A stretch of DNA of 64,000 nt from Amaurobius ferox (GCA_951213105.1 OX578134.1:137849793-137913792), one strand, 5' to 3'. Counted from the stretch's first letter, positions 48,201-55,902 are shown. The notes: generated by a model from the sequence alone, not told the origin. Numbers and translations are program-made.

Positions 48201-51200
48201 ATGAGTGAAGATATTGAAATACAACTTGTTGAAAAGCTGAAAACAAGAAAATTCTCAGTGCAAATGGATGAATCAACTTTGAGAGACAGTGAGGCCTTAT
48301 TGATAACTTACATAAGATATATTGATAAACAGGATTTTGCTGAAGAAAGGTTGTTCTGTAAATCATTAGAAAGCACCACTACCTCCAAAGATATATATAA
48401 TAAGGTAAAAAATTACTTAGATGTCAATAATATACCAATGAAAAATATAACATCTTGTGCTGCAGATGGTGCTCCTAATATGATGAGTAAGAAAAATGGC
48501 TGCTTAAAATTGATGAAATATGATAATCTAGAAATGCTTCTTGTGCATTGTCTTATTCATAGGGAAAACTTGGTAGCTAAAAACATTTCTCCTGTTCTAA
48601 ATGAAGTGCTAAATTCAGTTATAAAGTGTATCAATGCTATTAAAGCTAATTCCAAATGTGAACGTCTCTTCAAGCTATTTTGTGAAGAACAAAATGCAGA
48701 CCATGTGAGACTTTTACTTCACACTGAAGTAAGATGGCTCTCAAAAGGGAACTGCTTGAAAAGATTTATGGAACTATTTGATACTCTTAGTGATTTTTTA
48801 AGAGACAATCCTGAAATGAAGTATTTGTTAACGGTCGATGATAAACCCTTTGTGAGTTATTTAGCCGATATCTTTGAAAAACTAAATATATTAAATAATC
48901 AACTTCAAGGAACACATAAAACTCTTTGTCGATGCAAAAGCGAAGATATTTGGTTTCATTACCTTTATTGAATTATGCCAGAAATATATTTACAACACAA
49001 ATTTTGAAAAGTTTCATTGGCTCCAAAAATGTGAAGTGACTGATATAGCTATACTTGTTACTGTCGATCATCTGAAAATTCTATCGACTGATTTAAAAGA
49101 AAGATTTTCTGATTTGAAACAAATTGATTTTCCAACTTGGATGATGCAGCCAATGTTAGTGGATTTGTCTGATATTTCAGATATGCAGCATCAAGAAGAA
49201 CTCGCAGAAATGCCAAATGATGAGTCGGTTAAAACTTTATTTAATATAAAAGGAGCGATGGCATGGCTTTGTGAGGAAACAGAAATCAAATATCCAAATT
49301 CAACCAAATGTGCAAGAAAACTATTGTTACCGTTTCCATCTTCATATTTATCTGAATGTGGATTTAGTGCCATAAACGATTTGCTGCTAAAAAAAAAGAA
49401 TTTGGCTGGATATAACACAACGGGGAGACTTGAGACTGAAGCTAACTAAATTGGAACCTAACATAAAATCTCTTTGCAGCAAGCGCAAGGATCTCACTAA
49501 ATTTAAATAATAAATAATTCTTCTTTAAGAGCGTAACAACCTGTTACAGGTCTTGGCTGCCTCGACAGCACGCCTCTTCCAACACCGTCGCTCCAAAGCG
49601 ACTCTTTGCCAGTTTTTAATTTTCAAAATGTTGATGTCATTCACAATGTCGTCTCACAAAAACATCAATTAATTTTTTCAAGGCGCCACCCTTATACAGG
49701 GTGCGAATATTCCACGTTCCAATACTCAAGTCCTTTTTCATGCCGAGCCGTTTGGGTAAATAGGGGCCGGATTTAGCATTATGTTGAGGTTTCGTAACAA
49801 GGTTTTATAATAAATAATTACTAATAATTAAAATATTATAGAAAAATATTTTATTAAAATGATTTCGTACTTGAATTTCAGTTCTCCATTATATGTTTTG
49901 AAAATTTACTTGCTGTGTTTCCTCAACAATTTCCTAGTGATTTCTTCCTAAAACCTATCATTTAAGTTCCCTCAGTGAACAATTCAATTTTTGAATTTTA
50001 AGAATTATGTATATGTTACATGGGGGGCATAAGAATTTTAGAAAGGCTTAGGTGGGGCATGGCACAAAAAAGGTTGGGAAACACTGGTCTACAGGGACTG
50101 TAGAAACTGTCTCGAAACTGAACTCTTTCCTGAACATGTCTTTACATGTCCTGCCATTTTGGCAGCACTTCAAAACATCGTGGAACTTTCACAGGAGATG
50201 CTCTACTCCCGTAGCATCATTGCGATCGCCAGGGCCGTGGTCTTCGCACATCGATCTATTTAAGCGACTGACTCATGTGGACATGACACCACCACCATCA
50301 ATATAAAAATTTGGCTTATGATTATTATGGCCCACTGTAATGTTTTACTTTTCAGCTTTCTTTATTTTAGATGCAGAAAGCAATATTTGGGGGGGGGGGG
50401 GTTCTTGCGGGATATAAACACAACGCAATCACTATTATATTGTTATTCTTTTAATTTTAATTTTCGATTCGAAATTAAAAATATTCACTCAATAAATAAA
50501 TCTAATTATTATCTTTAAAGTTAAATTTTTATAAAAAAAAGTGAAATTAAGAAAGCATATTTTTACAGTACATTAATTATGTCTGAAGTGTAATAACATA
50601 ATCAGTGGATAGGCTTCGGTCTTGTTGTAGATCATCGTTTAGGACTCATCTTAACTGAACACTGATATTGAAATTGAAAGAATGTTCTCTTTAGGCTTTA
50701 CTCTTTTTATGTTTCCGCAAATCTTCTATTCTCCATATTTTGCAAGGAATTTTGAACTCATCATCAACTCTTTCAACAAGTGAGCAATATAACCAAGGAA
50801 AAAGTGATTTTTCTTCTGTTTCACTTTAACTGTCTTCTCATACATGGTGACGTTAAAGATAAATAAATTATGAGGGCATTTTTTTTTCTAATGTCCTTCA
50901 GTAGTTTTTTAAAGTTTTTTAATGTTGATTTTGCTTCGTAAGGAATGGAGAATGGACTTCACTTCGCTCGTCCACAATAAATTATAAGAATAAACGTGTT
51001 TCTTAATGGCTTCCCTTATACAGCAGTGGCGTACGGAAAAGAAGAGAATAAATTTTAATCACACACGAAATTGAATGAAATTGTTGGTGTAGGCGGATTC
51101 AATTCAAAACAATAATACATAAATTTTATCGTTATCCAAATTTGATATTATGCAAAATTATAGAAGAGAATTGAGGGTGTAGGCCGATTCAATTCAAAAC

Positions 51201-54200
51201 AATAATACATAAATTTTATCGTTATCCAAATTTGATATTATGCAAAATTGTCGAAGGGAATTGAGGGTGTAGGCGGATTCAATTCAAAACAATAATACAT
51301 AAATTTTATCGTTATCCAAATTTGATATTATGCTATATTATCGAAGGGAACTGAGGATGTATGCAGATTCAATTCAAATTCAATTAATACTCAAAACAGA
51401 ATGCAAAAAATGAACATTTGTTTGATTGTGTAGCGAAGCGAGAAAAGACCACCTTACGAACTAAATACGAGCATGTGTTGTGGCGCAGGGGAAACGCACG
51501 TGATTTGCATTCATGAGGACCATGGTTCTGTCCCCATCGGTTGCGTATTTTACTGAATGTCTCTACAAACCATGAAAACTTTCTGCTGATCTTGCAAAAT
51601 CGTCTCTTCAAACAATCGTCCCTCCAACAAAATCGTCTCTCCACAGCTCAACTCAACCATGCCTGATATAAAAATCACATGGATCTCATGCATTATGCAA
51701 ATGAAGATGGAACGCCATACCTATTCACCAGAGACTACTACTATAAAATGCATGTTTCTGCTGGATTGTACGTTAAAGCGGAGAGTTATTGCAAAATTTG
51801 GCAGTAACGAGTATTGCGAGATGTTGTTAATTTACGATGAATGTGGTCGTAAGGCAAAATCAGCTGCAAGGCTGTATCGTGAACGTTTCCCTCAAGGCCC
51901 GCATCCTACACGGCAGACCATCTTAAAAGTTGTAAAACGTTTAAGGGAGACGGGCTGCGTGACCAGCCGACCTCGAATTCGTACACCTCGTAATGTAGGA
52001 CGCAAAGTGCAACCTGAAGATGTGCTAGCATACGCTCTCGCCCATCCTCAGAGCAGCACAAGAATGATCAGTGAAAATTGTGGCCTTTCAAAAAGCCGCG
52101 TCTGGAAAATCCTGAATGAATCAGGTGCTCATCCATACCGATCCACACCTCTGCAGGAATTGCTGCCAAGAGATGCTGAGAGACGTTACACGTGGTGCAA
52201 CTTTGTGATGAATAACTTAGAGGTCCATCCAACATTCCTGGCAGACATAATATGGACGGATGAGGCATGTTTTTCGAGGAACGGAATGCTTAAGAGAGAG
52301 AACGTTCATACCTGGTCGCTGGAAAATCCGAGATATGCCTTCGAAGTTCGACATCAACAAAGCTGGTCGATTAATGTTTTTTGTGCGGAATTTTTAATGA
52401 CAGGCTCATTGAACCAGTATTTTACGAGGGTACGTTAACGGGACAACAGTACTTGCAGTTTCTGCAGGATGTAATAACCGACTTTGTTGAGAATCTACTG
52501 TTGCACCAACTCCTAAATGTATGGTTCCAACATGACGGCGCACTTCCGCATAAGAATTCAAACGTTCAGCAGTACCTAATAGAGACATTCCAGAATCAAG
52601 TCATCGGCTATGGTGGTTCCGTCGAGTCGCCCCCGCGCTCACCTGACTTGACCCCATTGGGCTTCTTCTTATGGGAACACATAAAAGGGCAGGTATATGC
52701 GACCCCTCCGCCAACATTGCAAGATCTTCGACGACGCACTGATGCTTGTGCGTCCGTAACACCTGCCATGTTGCACAATGTGCATCGAAAAATCCAGTCC
52801 AGAGTGCAAATGTATATAGTGGCTAACGGAGAGTATTTTGAGCAATATACTATTGTAAATAAGTGATCCTGAAGACAGGGAAGTGTCTCAGTTTCTTTCT
52901 TCCACTCTTTATGACATACCAATTTTCGAAATCGTGACCAAACAAATGTTCATTTTTTTGCATTTTGTTTTCAGTATTAATGTGCGCAAGGTATCTCTTC
53001 GTACTAAATCGAGAGTGCTCTACAACTTCCTAATTGACTTTTTTCACGTATCTTTCACCGTTTACGAGATAGGACCGCTAATTCCAAAATTTGCCGATAG
53101 ATGGCGTTATAAGTTGCCTCATCGAGTAGCGCATAGTCTTTTTACTATACCTAGATACCAACTTTATAGCCTAAGCTGTCACCGTTTAGAAGTTAAGGGG
53201 GGGGGGGGGTAGCAGATATAAGTGTGCACCCTGTATAAATCTTATCGTTATCCAAAATTGATATTATGCAAAATTGTTAAAACTATTTCATCTTCTTAAT
53301 AAATTTATTGGTGATACTAATGTACTTCCTTAGGAACACTGTATAGTTGTAGACTATTACTTCAACGTTCAAACACATCAAACCTCTGTACACTAACTTT
53401 TACGCTTACAAGGATTCTTCTTCAAACTACGATACACATAATAGCACACACTTATCTCTCCTAGAGAAATCATAGACATAAATTTATTTTCTTAGAAATC
53501 AGAGGAGTGCATAAAGTTTATTTCAACAGAGTGCTGAAAAATGGGTTGAGTAAAAACAAAACCTTTCTGTGTCAAGAGGTACTAAAAGTTAGAAGTGGAA
53601 CTGTTATTTTACCGTAACTGCTAAAACTACTTTGCGGATCATATAACAGATAACCAATTTACAACTCGGCTCGGAAGAGCGGTAATAATGGGGAATATCT
53701 TCATTGGTATACTACTTTATTGCTGCAATGAAAGGGTTTCAGGATCACAAAATTGAAGTTAATATCTGCATGGAGCTAAATATTTGTGGAGAGATAATTT
53801 ACTGAGGGAAATTATATTTTTGTCTTCTGTTTCATGATTGTACTGCATTTGTACCTACTATCAATATCCGAGTTTTGAACAGACTTCCACGTATGAAGTA
53901 TGCGAGCTGTAAAACATTTCAAATTAAAACTTAATTTAACAAATAAATTATGAAATTAGAAGTATAAAAAAATAATTTCAATATCTGATAATCCTAATAT
54001 AAAAGAACATAAGCTTTTAGGATTTGGATTATAAGTTAAACAAATTAAAATACAAGAAAACAATGGAATTAAAGTAACACATTTAAATCACCAAAACGTT
54101 TTTTCCATAGATTTGCGTTTTATTATTGTTTGTATCATGGGGGTAAAGGTTAACTTTTTAACTACATGGTATGTAATTTGGTTCGTCAAGCTCTTATAGC

Positions 54201-54783
54201 AACCGTGTAAAAAAATAAGGTAGTGAAGCTTGATATTGGACTCATTTCTAACTGTTGTACAACAATGGTTTTTCACACTCTATTTGTACCGGCCACTCAA
54301 ATAGCGTCTGTGAGCCACAGGGTCAGTCTAGTGGTCTTGGTGTTCGACACTCTATTTGTAGGAAGTGTAATGAGCATGCACCGTTTTAAAATGGGCGTAC
54401 CACCCTGTTACATTTCGTTTGGATAATTAACAATGCGATTTTGCACATCTGCGAGCAATTTCACGTATATATGCAAAATTTCATTTTTCTACCTATTGTA
54501 GTTTTCGAGTAAAAGGGATCACAAAATTCAGGCAAATGTTGATTGGTAGGAATGGATAATGGCCTAGCTGCAGACGTCCATAATAATATGGAAGTCCAGT
54601 TATCCCTTTGCCTTTCTGTTATCAAGTTAGCTTTGGTTGAAGGATAGTATAGATATAAAGAATGAAATAATCATACCTTAATAGTAAAGAAGATTGAAAG
54701 GGGAAATGTGGCGACAGCTATCAGCATCGAGAGGGCTGTTAGAATCCATCCGCAGACTCCAATTCCAGTATCTGAAGAGTCCG
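33083..54783 (-). CDS. Stomatin-family (SPFH/band 7) membrane protein gene, 5' incomplete
   Basis: Encodes a stomatin/MEC-2-type protein: a monotopic, cholesterol-associated membrane scaffold that oligomerises and, in this family, tunes ion channels and transporters. Seven exons join in frame (54677-54783, 42301-42373, 39674-39756, 37891-38094, 36888-36943, 35447-35525, then 33794-34003 or 33083-33292), giving 269 visible residues; the first exon(s) lie outside the recognised region. Order: a Cys-containing hydrophobic hairpin ([13 protein letters not shown]...ATFPLSIFF, with the conserved Pro); the SPFH start [100 protein letters not shown]; and the C-terminal [15 protein letters not shown]. 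Length and motif order match stomatin/stomatin-like 2-3 rather than the distant SLP-2. Family is certain; orthology (Mec2 versus other stomatin-like genes) is not decided. Confidence 0.93.
33568..33573 (-). terminator. Candidate poly(A) signal for the proximal last exon
   Basis: AATAAA on the minus strand, about 221 nt after the stop at 33794, in the context GATTTATTTCTAG (plus strand), matching the distal copy. Confidence 0.45.
33794..34003 (-). CDS. Stomatin gene, alternative last exon 1 (proximal)
   Basis: Acceptor ...TTTTTTTCCATAG then [64 protein letters not shown], ending QAASD-stop (70 codons). It encodes the last helical segment of the SPFH protein and the conserved hydrophobic C-terminal motif needed for oligomerisation in the family. 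[13 protein letters not shown] and [13 protein letters not shown] agree better with the usual stomatin sequence than the distal copy does. The protein ends about 15 residues after IIFPLP, so it has no long C-terminal tail of the kind seen in nematode MEC-2. Confidence 0.9.
   Translation of the reverse strand, partial: VIAAEGEQKASRALKEAADVISMSPAALQLRYLQTLNTISAEKNSTIIFPLPIDFLSQFLPPRLQAASD
34030..34113. repeat. Inverted repeat in the last intron
   Basis: CGCCCACCGGGGACGCCTACC with AACAAAATT, facing AATTTTGTTAGCGGTAGGTGGG. Imperfect arms are separated by about 20 bp. MITE-like or structural; unassigned. Confidence 0.6.
34397..34464. repeat. Inverted repeat with GCATATAAGCAAGA arms
   Basis: GCATATAAGCAAGA (about 34397-34411) faces TCTTGCTTATATGC (about 34450-34464) within the last intron of the stomatin gene. 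Confidence 0.6.
35447..35525 (-). CDS. Stomatin gene, exon encoding [20 protein letters not shown]
   Basis: Acceptor TTTTTAATCCAG, donor GTAAGT. 79 nt: one base completes Ile, then [20 protein letters not shown] and REARAK. This is the highly conserved helical region of the SPFH domain. It ends in phase 0, so it can splice to either last exon. Confidence 0.93.
36170..36420 (+). mobile_element. SINE-like repeat, copy 1 (tentative)
   Basis: Shares with 42820-43070 the collinear blocks CGATAAATCTGcAGGTCC, CCAAGAGatGrTrGGTTAG, GAAGGrTrsTAtrGT, and TTCCkGyaTAAATTGGrTG. The 5' part CAAGCGGCAGGCCTGTTTTCGATACTC resembles an A/B-box tRNA-derived head with a degraded B box. No target duplication was found. 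Confidence 0.4.
36888..36943 (-). CDS. Stomatin gene, exon encoding [18 protein letters not shown]
   Basis: Acceptor GTTCCAG, donor GTAAGT. 56 nt, 18 codons plus two bases of the following Ile. [17 protein letters not shown] is a hallmark of the stomatin group; the Arg in DRWG replaces the more usual Ala. Confidence 0.93.
37252..37634 (+). pseudogene. LINE reverse transcriptase C-terminal relic, antisense in a stomatin intron
   Basis: The plus strand reads [20 protein letters not shown], then [34 protein letters not shown], then stops, with homology continuing to [20 protein letters not shown] and RAYNGL. These match the C-terminal region after the reverse-transcriptase fingers in RTE/Jockey-like non-LTR retrotransposons (W-GHV-RM-D motif degraded to [10 protein letters not shown]). 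Multiple stops and loss of the RT core make it dead. Confidence 0.75.
37891..38094 (-). CDS. Stomatin gene, SPFH core exon (68 codons)
   Basis: Acceptor CACTCATAG, donor GTAGGT; phase 0 at both ends. It encodes [67 protein letters not shown]. This is the core beta/alpha fold of the SPFH domain. Identity to family members is very high; the HHLHE stretch is the only unusual part. Confidence 0.96.
38400..39480. repeat. Degenerate tandem array, about 150-bp period, in a stomatin intron
   Basis: The motif ACAGCTATAAATTCCATAATT, followed by a TTGAATGCATTCTCGAGTTAG-like block and a TTTGTTTAAAAArGAATTAg block, recurs at about 38590, 38810, 38950, 39103, 39256 and 39414. Units are 140-220 bp and heavily diverged. 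Confidence 0.7.
39674..39756 (-). CDS. Stomatin gene, exon encoding [20 protein letters not shown]
   Basis: Acceptor TTCTGGGTCGCAG, donor GTAACG. 83 nt: two bases complete Gly, then [18 protein letters not shown] and LTFDVPPQE. This is the early SPFH beta strands; phase 0 at the 3' end. Confidence 0.93.
40197..40222. repeat. (AT)n microsatellite
   Basis: Pure AT dinucleotides between AAATCATA and CATGCCGG, in the intron between the second and third visible exons. Confidence 0.9.
40792..40870 (+). mobile_element. hAT-type terminal fragment
   Basis: CAGGACCGAATTTTCCATTAGGCGCTG followed by GTAGGCACA resembles the CAG(A/G)CCGGATTA...GGCACA terminus of the element at 14461-16332. The other end was not located. 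Confidence 0.35.
41391..41450. repeat. Short tandem TTAGAATATCTTAG repeats
   Basis: Four to five imperfect 13-16-bp units of the TTAGAATAyCTTAGTTAGAATA type. Confidence 0.7.
41487..41888. mobile_element. GC-rich retroposon-like insert with 13-bp direct repeats
   Basis: CTGTTAGAAGTTT occurs at 41487-41499 and exactly again at 41876-41888, as expected for a target-site duplication. The 376-bp interior is far more GC-rich than its surroundings. It starts TTCTCCCCCCGGGGAGGCCC and includes CCGGGGGACCGGCTGTC and AACCGGCCGTCGTACCGG. The minus strand has a short Arg/Pro-rich frame (41670-41479), which could be a LINE 5' segment. There is no poly(A) tail at either end and the class is unknown. Confidence 0.6.
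42301..42373 (-). CDS. Stomatin gene, exon encoding [20 protein letters not shown]
   Basis: Acceptor TTTCCCTTTCAG, donor GTAATT. 73 nt: 24 codons plus one base, [20 protein letters not shown] then AKGP. This is the conserved start of the SPFH domain just after the membrane hairpin. Confidence 0.95.
42820..43070 (+). mobile_element. SINE-like repeat, copy 2 (tentative)
   Basis: TATGGCATAAGACTCGC followed about 30 bp later by GTGTTCGAGCTTC, a good match to a polymerase III B box (GTTCGANNC). It is then collinear with 36170-36420. Consistent with a tRNA-derived SINE; no poly(A) tail or target duplication seen. Confidence 0.45.
43071..44725. other. Intronic AT-rich stretch
   Basis: No recognisable gene or element; minus-strand open frames are AT-driven. 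Confidence 0.4.
44732..44888. mobile_element. hAT-type terminal fragment
   Basis: The reverse complement of its right side begins CAAGGGGTTCTTAACCTGTG then GGTCGTCGTGACTTCTGG, the GGGGTTCTyAACCTGTGGGTCG signature of hAT ends. Inner copies of GCGACCCAT occur twice. Confidence 0.55.
45751..45939 (+). other. Short unrecognised open frame
   Basis: Reads [20 protein letters not shown], then [16 protein letters not shown] and [15 protein letters not shown] before a stop. The acidic, ordinary composition looks like the tail of a real protein or transposon product, but I cannot name a family and see no splice structure. It lies upstream of the LINE relic and may belong to another element. Confidence 0.3.
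46166..46890 (+). pseudogene. LINE RNase H domain relic, 5' piece (split by a hAT element)
   Basis: The C-terminal RNase H of a non-LTR retrotransposon, which would degrade the RNA strand during element copying. The catalytic pattern is visible: TYTDGSS (first Asp), [13 protein letters not shown] (Glu), [10 protein letters not shown] (second Asp, reached after a frameshift near 46450), and [20 protein letters not shown] (His and last Asp). The frame then passes a few stops with homology continuing to [20 protein letters not shown] perfect 29-bp tandem duplication (46822-46850, 46851-46879) disrupts the end. The ORF resumes after the hAT element at 50087. EN and RT domains are absent, so it is a dead fragment. 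Confidence 0.85.
46883..46890. repeat. hAT target-site duplication, left copy
   Basis: GTCTACAG, repeated exactly at 50087-50094 on the other side of the hAT element. Confidence 0.9.
47023..47306. repeat. Perfect 142-bp tandem duplication inside the hAT
   Basis: AAACGTCCAGTATAGGTAAC... (47023-47164) is repeated without visible change at 47165-47306, and the start of a third unit (AAACGTCAAATAAATCCC) diverges. It lies in the 5' untranslated or promoter part of the transposon. Confidence 0.9.
47733..49510 (+). pseudogene. hAT transposase (ZBED5/Buster-like), two frameshifts
   Basis: Cut-and-paste transposase with, in order: a BED-type zinc finger (about residues 28-60: [10 protein letters not shown]...[11 protein letters not shown]), a linker, the RNase H-like core with [20 protein letters not shown] (first acidic residue), [29 protein letters not shown], and the C-terminal dimerisation motif [20 protein letters not shown]. 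The frame from 47733 runs 412 codons and is lost near 48925, just after [11 protein letters not shown]. Homology resumes one frame over and runs to 49390, where a nine-A run shifts it again. The true end is probably the TAA at 49508-49510. Otherwise well preserved, so probably young. Host-domesticated relatives are ZBED5 and similar genes; nothing here suggests domestication. Confidence 0.92.
49540..49741 (-). pseudogene. Scrambled LINE scrap: endonuclease start joined to ORF2 C-terminus
   Basis: On the minus strand, [19 protein letters not shown] then ALKKLIDVF (49741-about 49660) matches the start of an apurinic-type endonuclease domain (the TWNIRTL motif of RTE/BovB-like elements). Immediately after, in another frame, [20 protein letters not shown] then [14 protein letters not shown] matches the very C-terminus of such an ORF. 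The whole reverse transcriptase between them is missing. Confidence 0.65.
50087..50305 (+). pseudogene. LINE relic, C-terminal zinc-knuckle piece (right of the hAT)
   Basis: Starting in the right target duplication, the frame reads [19 protein letters not shown], then [20 protein letters not shown]. It contains the C-x2-C...H-x4-C knuckle typical after the RNase H of Jockey/R1/I-like LINEs. It joins directly to the 46166-46890 piece once the hAT and one target copy are set aside. Ends at a stop near 50269. Confidence 0.75.
50390..50401. repeat. G homopolymer run
   Basis: Run of about 12 G; one of several G/C homopolymer runs in this AT-rich window (also about 53199-53211, 56029-56042, 58072-58080 and 61415-61427). 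Confidence 0.8.
50402..51069. other. Intronic stretch, nothing recognised
   Basis: No supported gene or repeat. Confidence 0.4.
51070..51380. repeat. 90-bp tandem repeat
   Basis: GGCGGATTCAATTCAAAACA and TAAATTTTATCGTTATCC recur with an exact 90-bp period (units start at 51091, 51181, 51271 and 51361) and little divergence. A further piece (CTTATCGTTATCCAAAATTG then ATATTATGCAAAATTGTT) resumes at about 53239-53280, so the DNA between was inserted into the array. Confidence 0.9.
51387..52977 (+). mobile_element. Tc1/mariner-superfamily element, 1.6 kb
   Basis: Ends ATACTCAAAACAGAATGC and (reverse complement of the right end) ATACTGAAAACAAAATGC begin inverted repeats of about 38 bp (51387-51426 and 52937-52977). 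Each is bordered by a TA dinucleotide (51385-51386 and 52978-52979), the usual target duplication of this superfamily. It holds one transposase pseudogene. Confidence 0.8.
51659..52866 (+). pseudogene. DUF4817-type transposase with DDD catalytic triad, one frameshift
   Basis: N-terminal helix-turn-helix of the DUF4817 type: [39 protein letters not shown]. Then a linker with [20 protein letters not shown], and a DDE/D domain with [12 protein letters not shown] (first Asp), [12 protein letters not shown] (second Asp) and [20 protein letters not shown] (third, Asp not Glu). I count 36 residues between the second and third acidic residues. One extra T near 52378 shifts the frame (52381-52437 overlap of the two frames); the rest is open to the TGA at 52864-52866. 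The true start is uncertain: homologous sequence becomes convincing from about 51800. Common in spider and other arthropod genomes; otherwise intact, so young. Confidence 0.88.
52980..53238. other. Flank between the Tc element and the 90-bp array
   Basis: Not part of the Tc element (outside its TA) nor of the array. Contains GATAGATGGCGTTATAAG, a 13-G run and CACCCTGTATA at its right edge. It may be the remainder of a separate, older insertion. Confidence 0.4.
53281..54676. other. Intronic stretch, nothing recognised
   Basis: No supported gene. CACTCTATTTGTA occurs twice (about 54277 and 54349), part of a short direct repeat. Confidence 0.4.
54677..54783 (-). CDS. Stomatin gene, membrane-hairpin exon (first visible exon)
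   Basis: Acceptor TTTTTTTCTGGTGTTTAG, donor GTATGA. Two bases finish a codon from an unseen upstream exon, then [19 protein letters not shown] and [16 protein letters not shown]. This is the short N-terminal stretch and hydrophobic hairpin that inserts stomatins into the inner membrane leaflet. The Cys before GW and the Pro in FPLS match the conserved palmitoylation and hairpin-turn positions. The start codon must lie at higher coordinates, possibly beyond the window. Confidence 0.92.
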
Positions 54784-55244
54784 CTAAACACCAGAAAAAA
54801 AGCCTCATGACATTGATGAACAAATTTAAATCAGTTAACAAAAAAATATAATAAATGTAAATCCGAACGCGGAATTTATACTCATATCCCGTACTTTCGA
54901 TTATCAAGGATAGGATAATCCGAAATGCTAATACATCTGCACTAATGGGCGAATGGGTTGTCGAAATACCTCATGCACAAGTCTACCATAAATGAAACGG
55001 CTGTTTTTAAAAATACAAACGATGCATACCTGTTTGATAAAAGTCAACCCCTATGGGAATAAGGTGACAATGATCATTTCAAATGCATTGCGAACTCCTC
55101 GCTAAGTCATAAAAGCAGTGTGTATCGACCCAAAGGTTTTACATGCACACTAAAAGACATTGGTAAAAACACACAAAAAGCTGAGTTTACTCTTACTAGA
55201 ATGACTCTTTTAAATAGGTACATTTTCAGTTACACACTTCAAAA
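54784..55244. other. Upstream intron or flank, nothing recognised
   Basis: No candidate upstream exon with a matching donor phase (two bases short of a codon) and Met was identified here. Confidence 0.4.
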
Positions 55245-55726
55245 GATAACTATATCTATATGAATGTGTTATTTTACTCCTTTATATAAGAATTGCCGGT
55301 GAATAATGGGTATTTTATTTAAGTTGTTTTAGTTGTTTCCAATCCCCTTGGTGTATGAAAGCCTACACAAAGTCCAAAAGATCATGCCCCAAAAGAGAAT
55401 CACAGGCAAATTCCTGCTCAACCGAAAGCTGTCTAAAGGAGTCGCCCATTGCGGCTGGTCCAAGGCGAAGGGACGATTTTACGATCTAAATACCGTCTTG
55501 AATAGGTCAAAAAATGCACCTGTTTACCTGCAACCCACTTGCTTACCTGCTTAAAATATTTCTTTAAGAGGTAAGCAGGTAAACAACTGCGTAAAATGAA
55601 CATTTCATGTTACCTGTTTACCTGTTTAAAACGGTCTTTTCAGCGTAAAACAAAATATACCCATTATTCCGTGTTATTTTGGCATATAAAAGAATAAAGT
55701 AGCGCATTCATATAGATGTAGTTACC
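55245..55726. mobile_element. MITE of 482 bp with roughly 80-bp terminal inverted repeats
   Basis: The left end GATAACTATATCTATATGAA and the reverse-complemented right end GGTAACTACATCTATATGAA stay collinear for about 80 bp, including GAATAATGGGTATwTT. The centre holds a more GC-rich, coding-like segment (55350-55480: KIMPQKRITGKFLLNRKLS, then AHCGWSKAKGRFYDL) and a small palindrome with TTACCTG/CAGGTAA motifs. Target duplication not clear; superfamily unknown. Confidence 0.75.
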
Positions 55727-55730
55727 TTTT

Positions 55731-55863
55731 TACTTTCCTTATATACATATAATGTATAAGGAAAGTATTGTGACGGGGTCGAAAATTAGAATTCGAATTT
55801 TCGACGGGAGAGCACGTTTCAAGCATCCCTGAACACGAATCAAACATTTTTGAGCTGATGTCT

Positions 55864-55902
<39 letters not shown>

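Larger units (their letters stand above)
46891..50086 (+). mobile_element. hAT DNA transposon (BED-finger/ZBED5-like), 3196 bp
   Basis: Terminal inverted repeats CAGTGTTTCCCAACGTGGGG and (reverse complement of the right end) CAGTGTTTCCCAACCTTTTT. A perfect 8-bp target duplication, GTCTACAG, lies on each side. It contains one transposase pseudogene (47733-49510), a 142-bp perfect tandem duplication in its 5' region (47023-47306) and a nested LINE scrap (49540-49741). The short, nearly identical ends and the perfect target duplication suggest a fairly recent insertion into the LINE relic. Confidence 0.93.

Noticed and set aside
51070..51380. Regular repeats resembling a CRISPR array
   Set aside because: The units are directly abutting 90-bp tandem copies without unique spacers, and the genome is eukaryotic.
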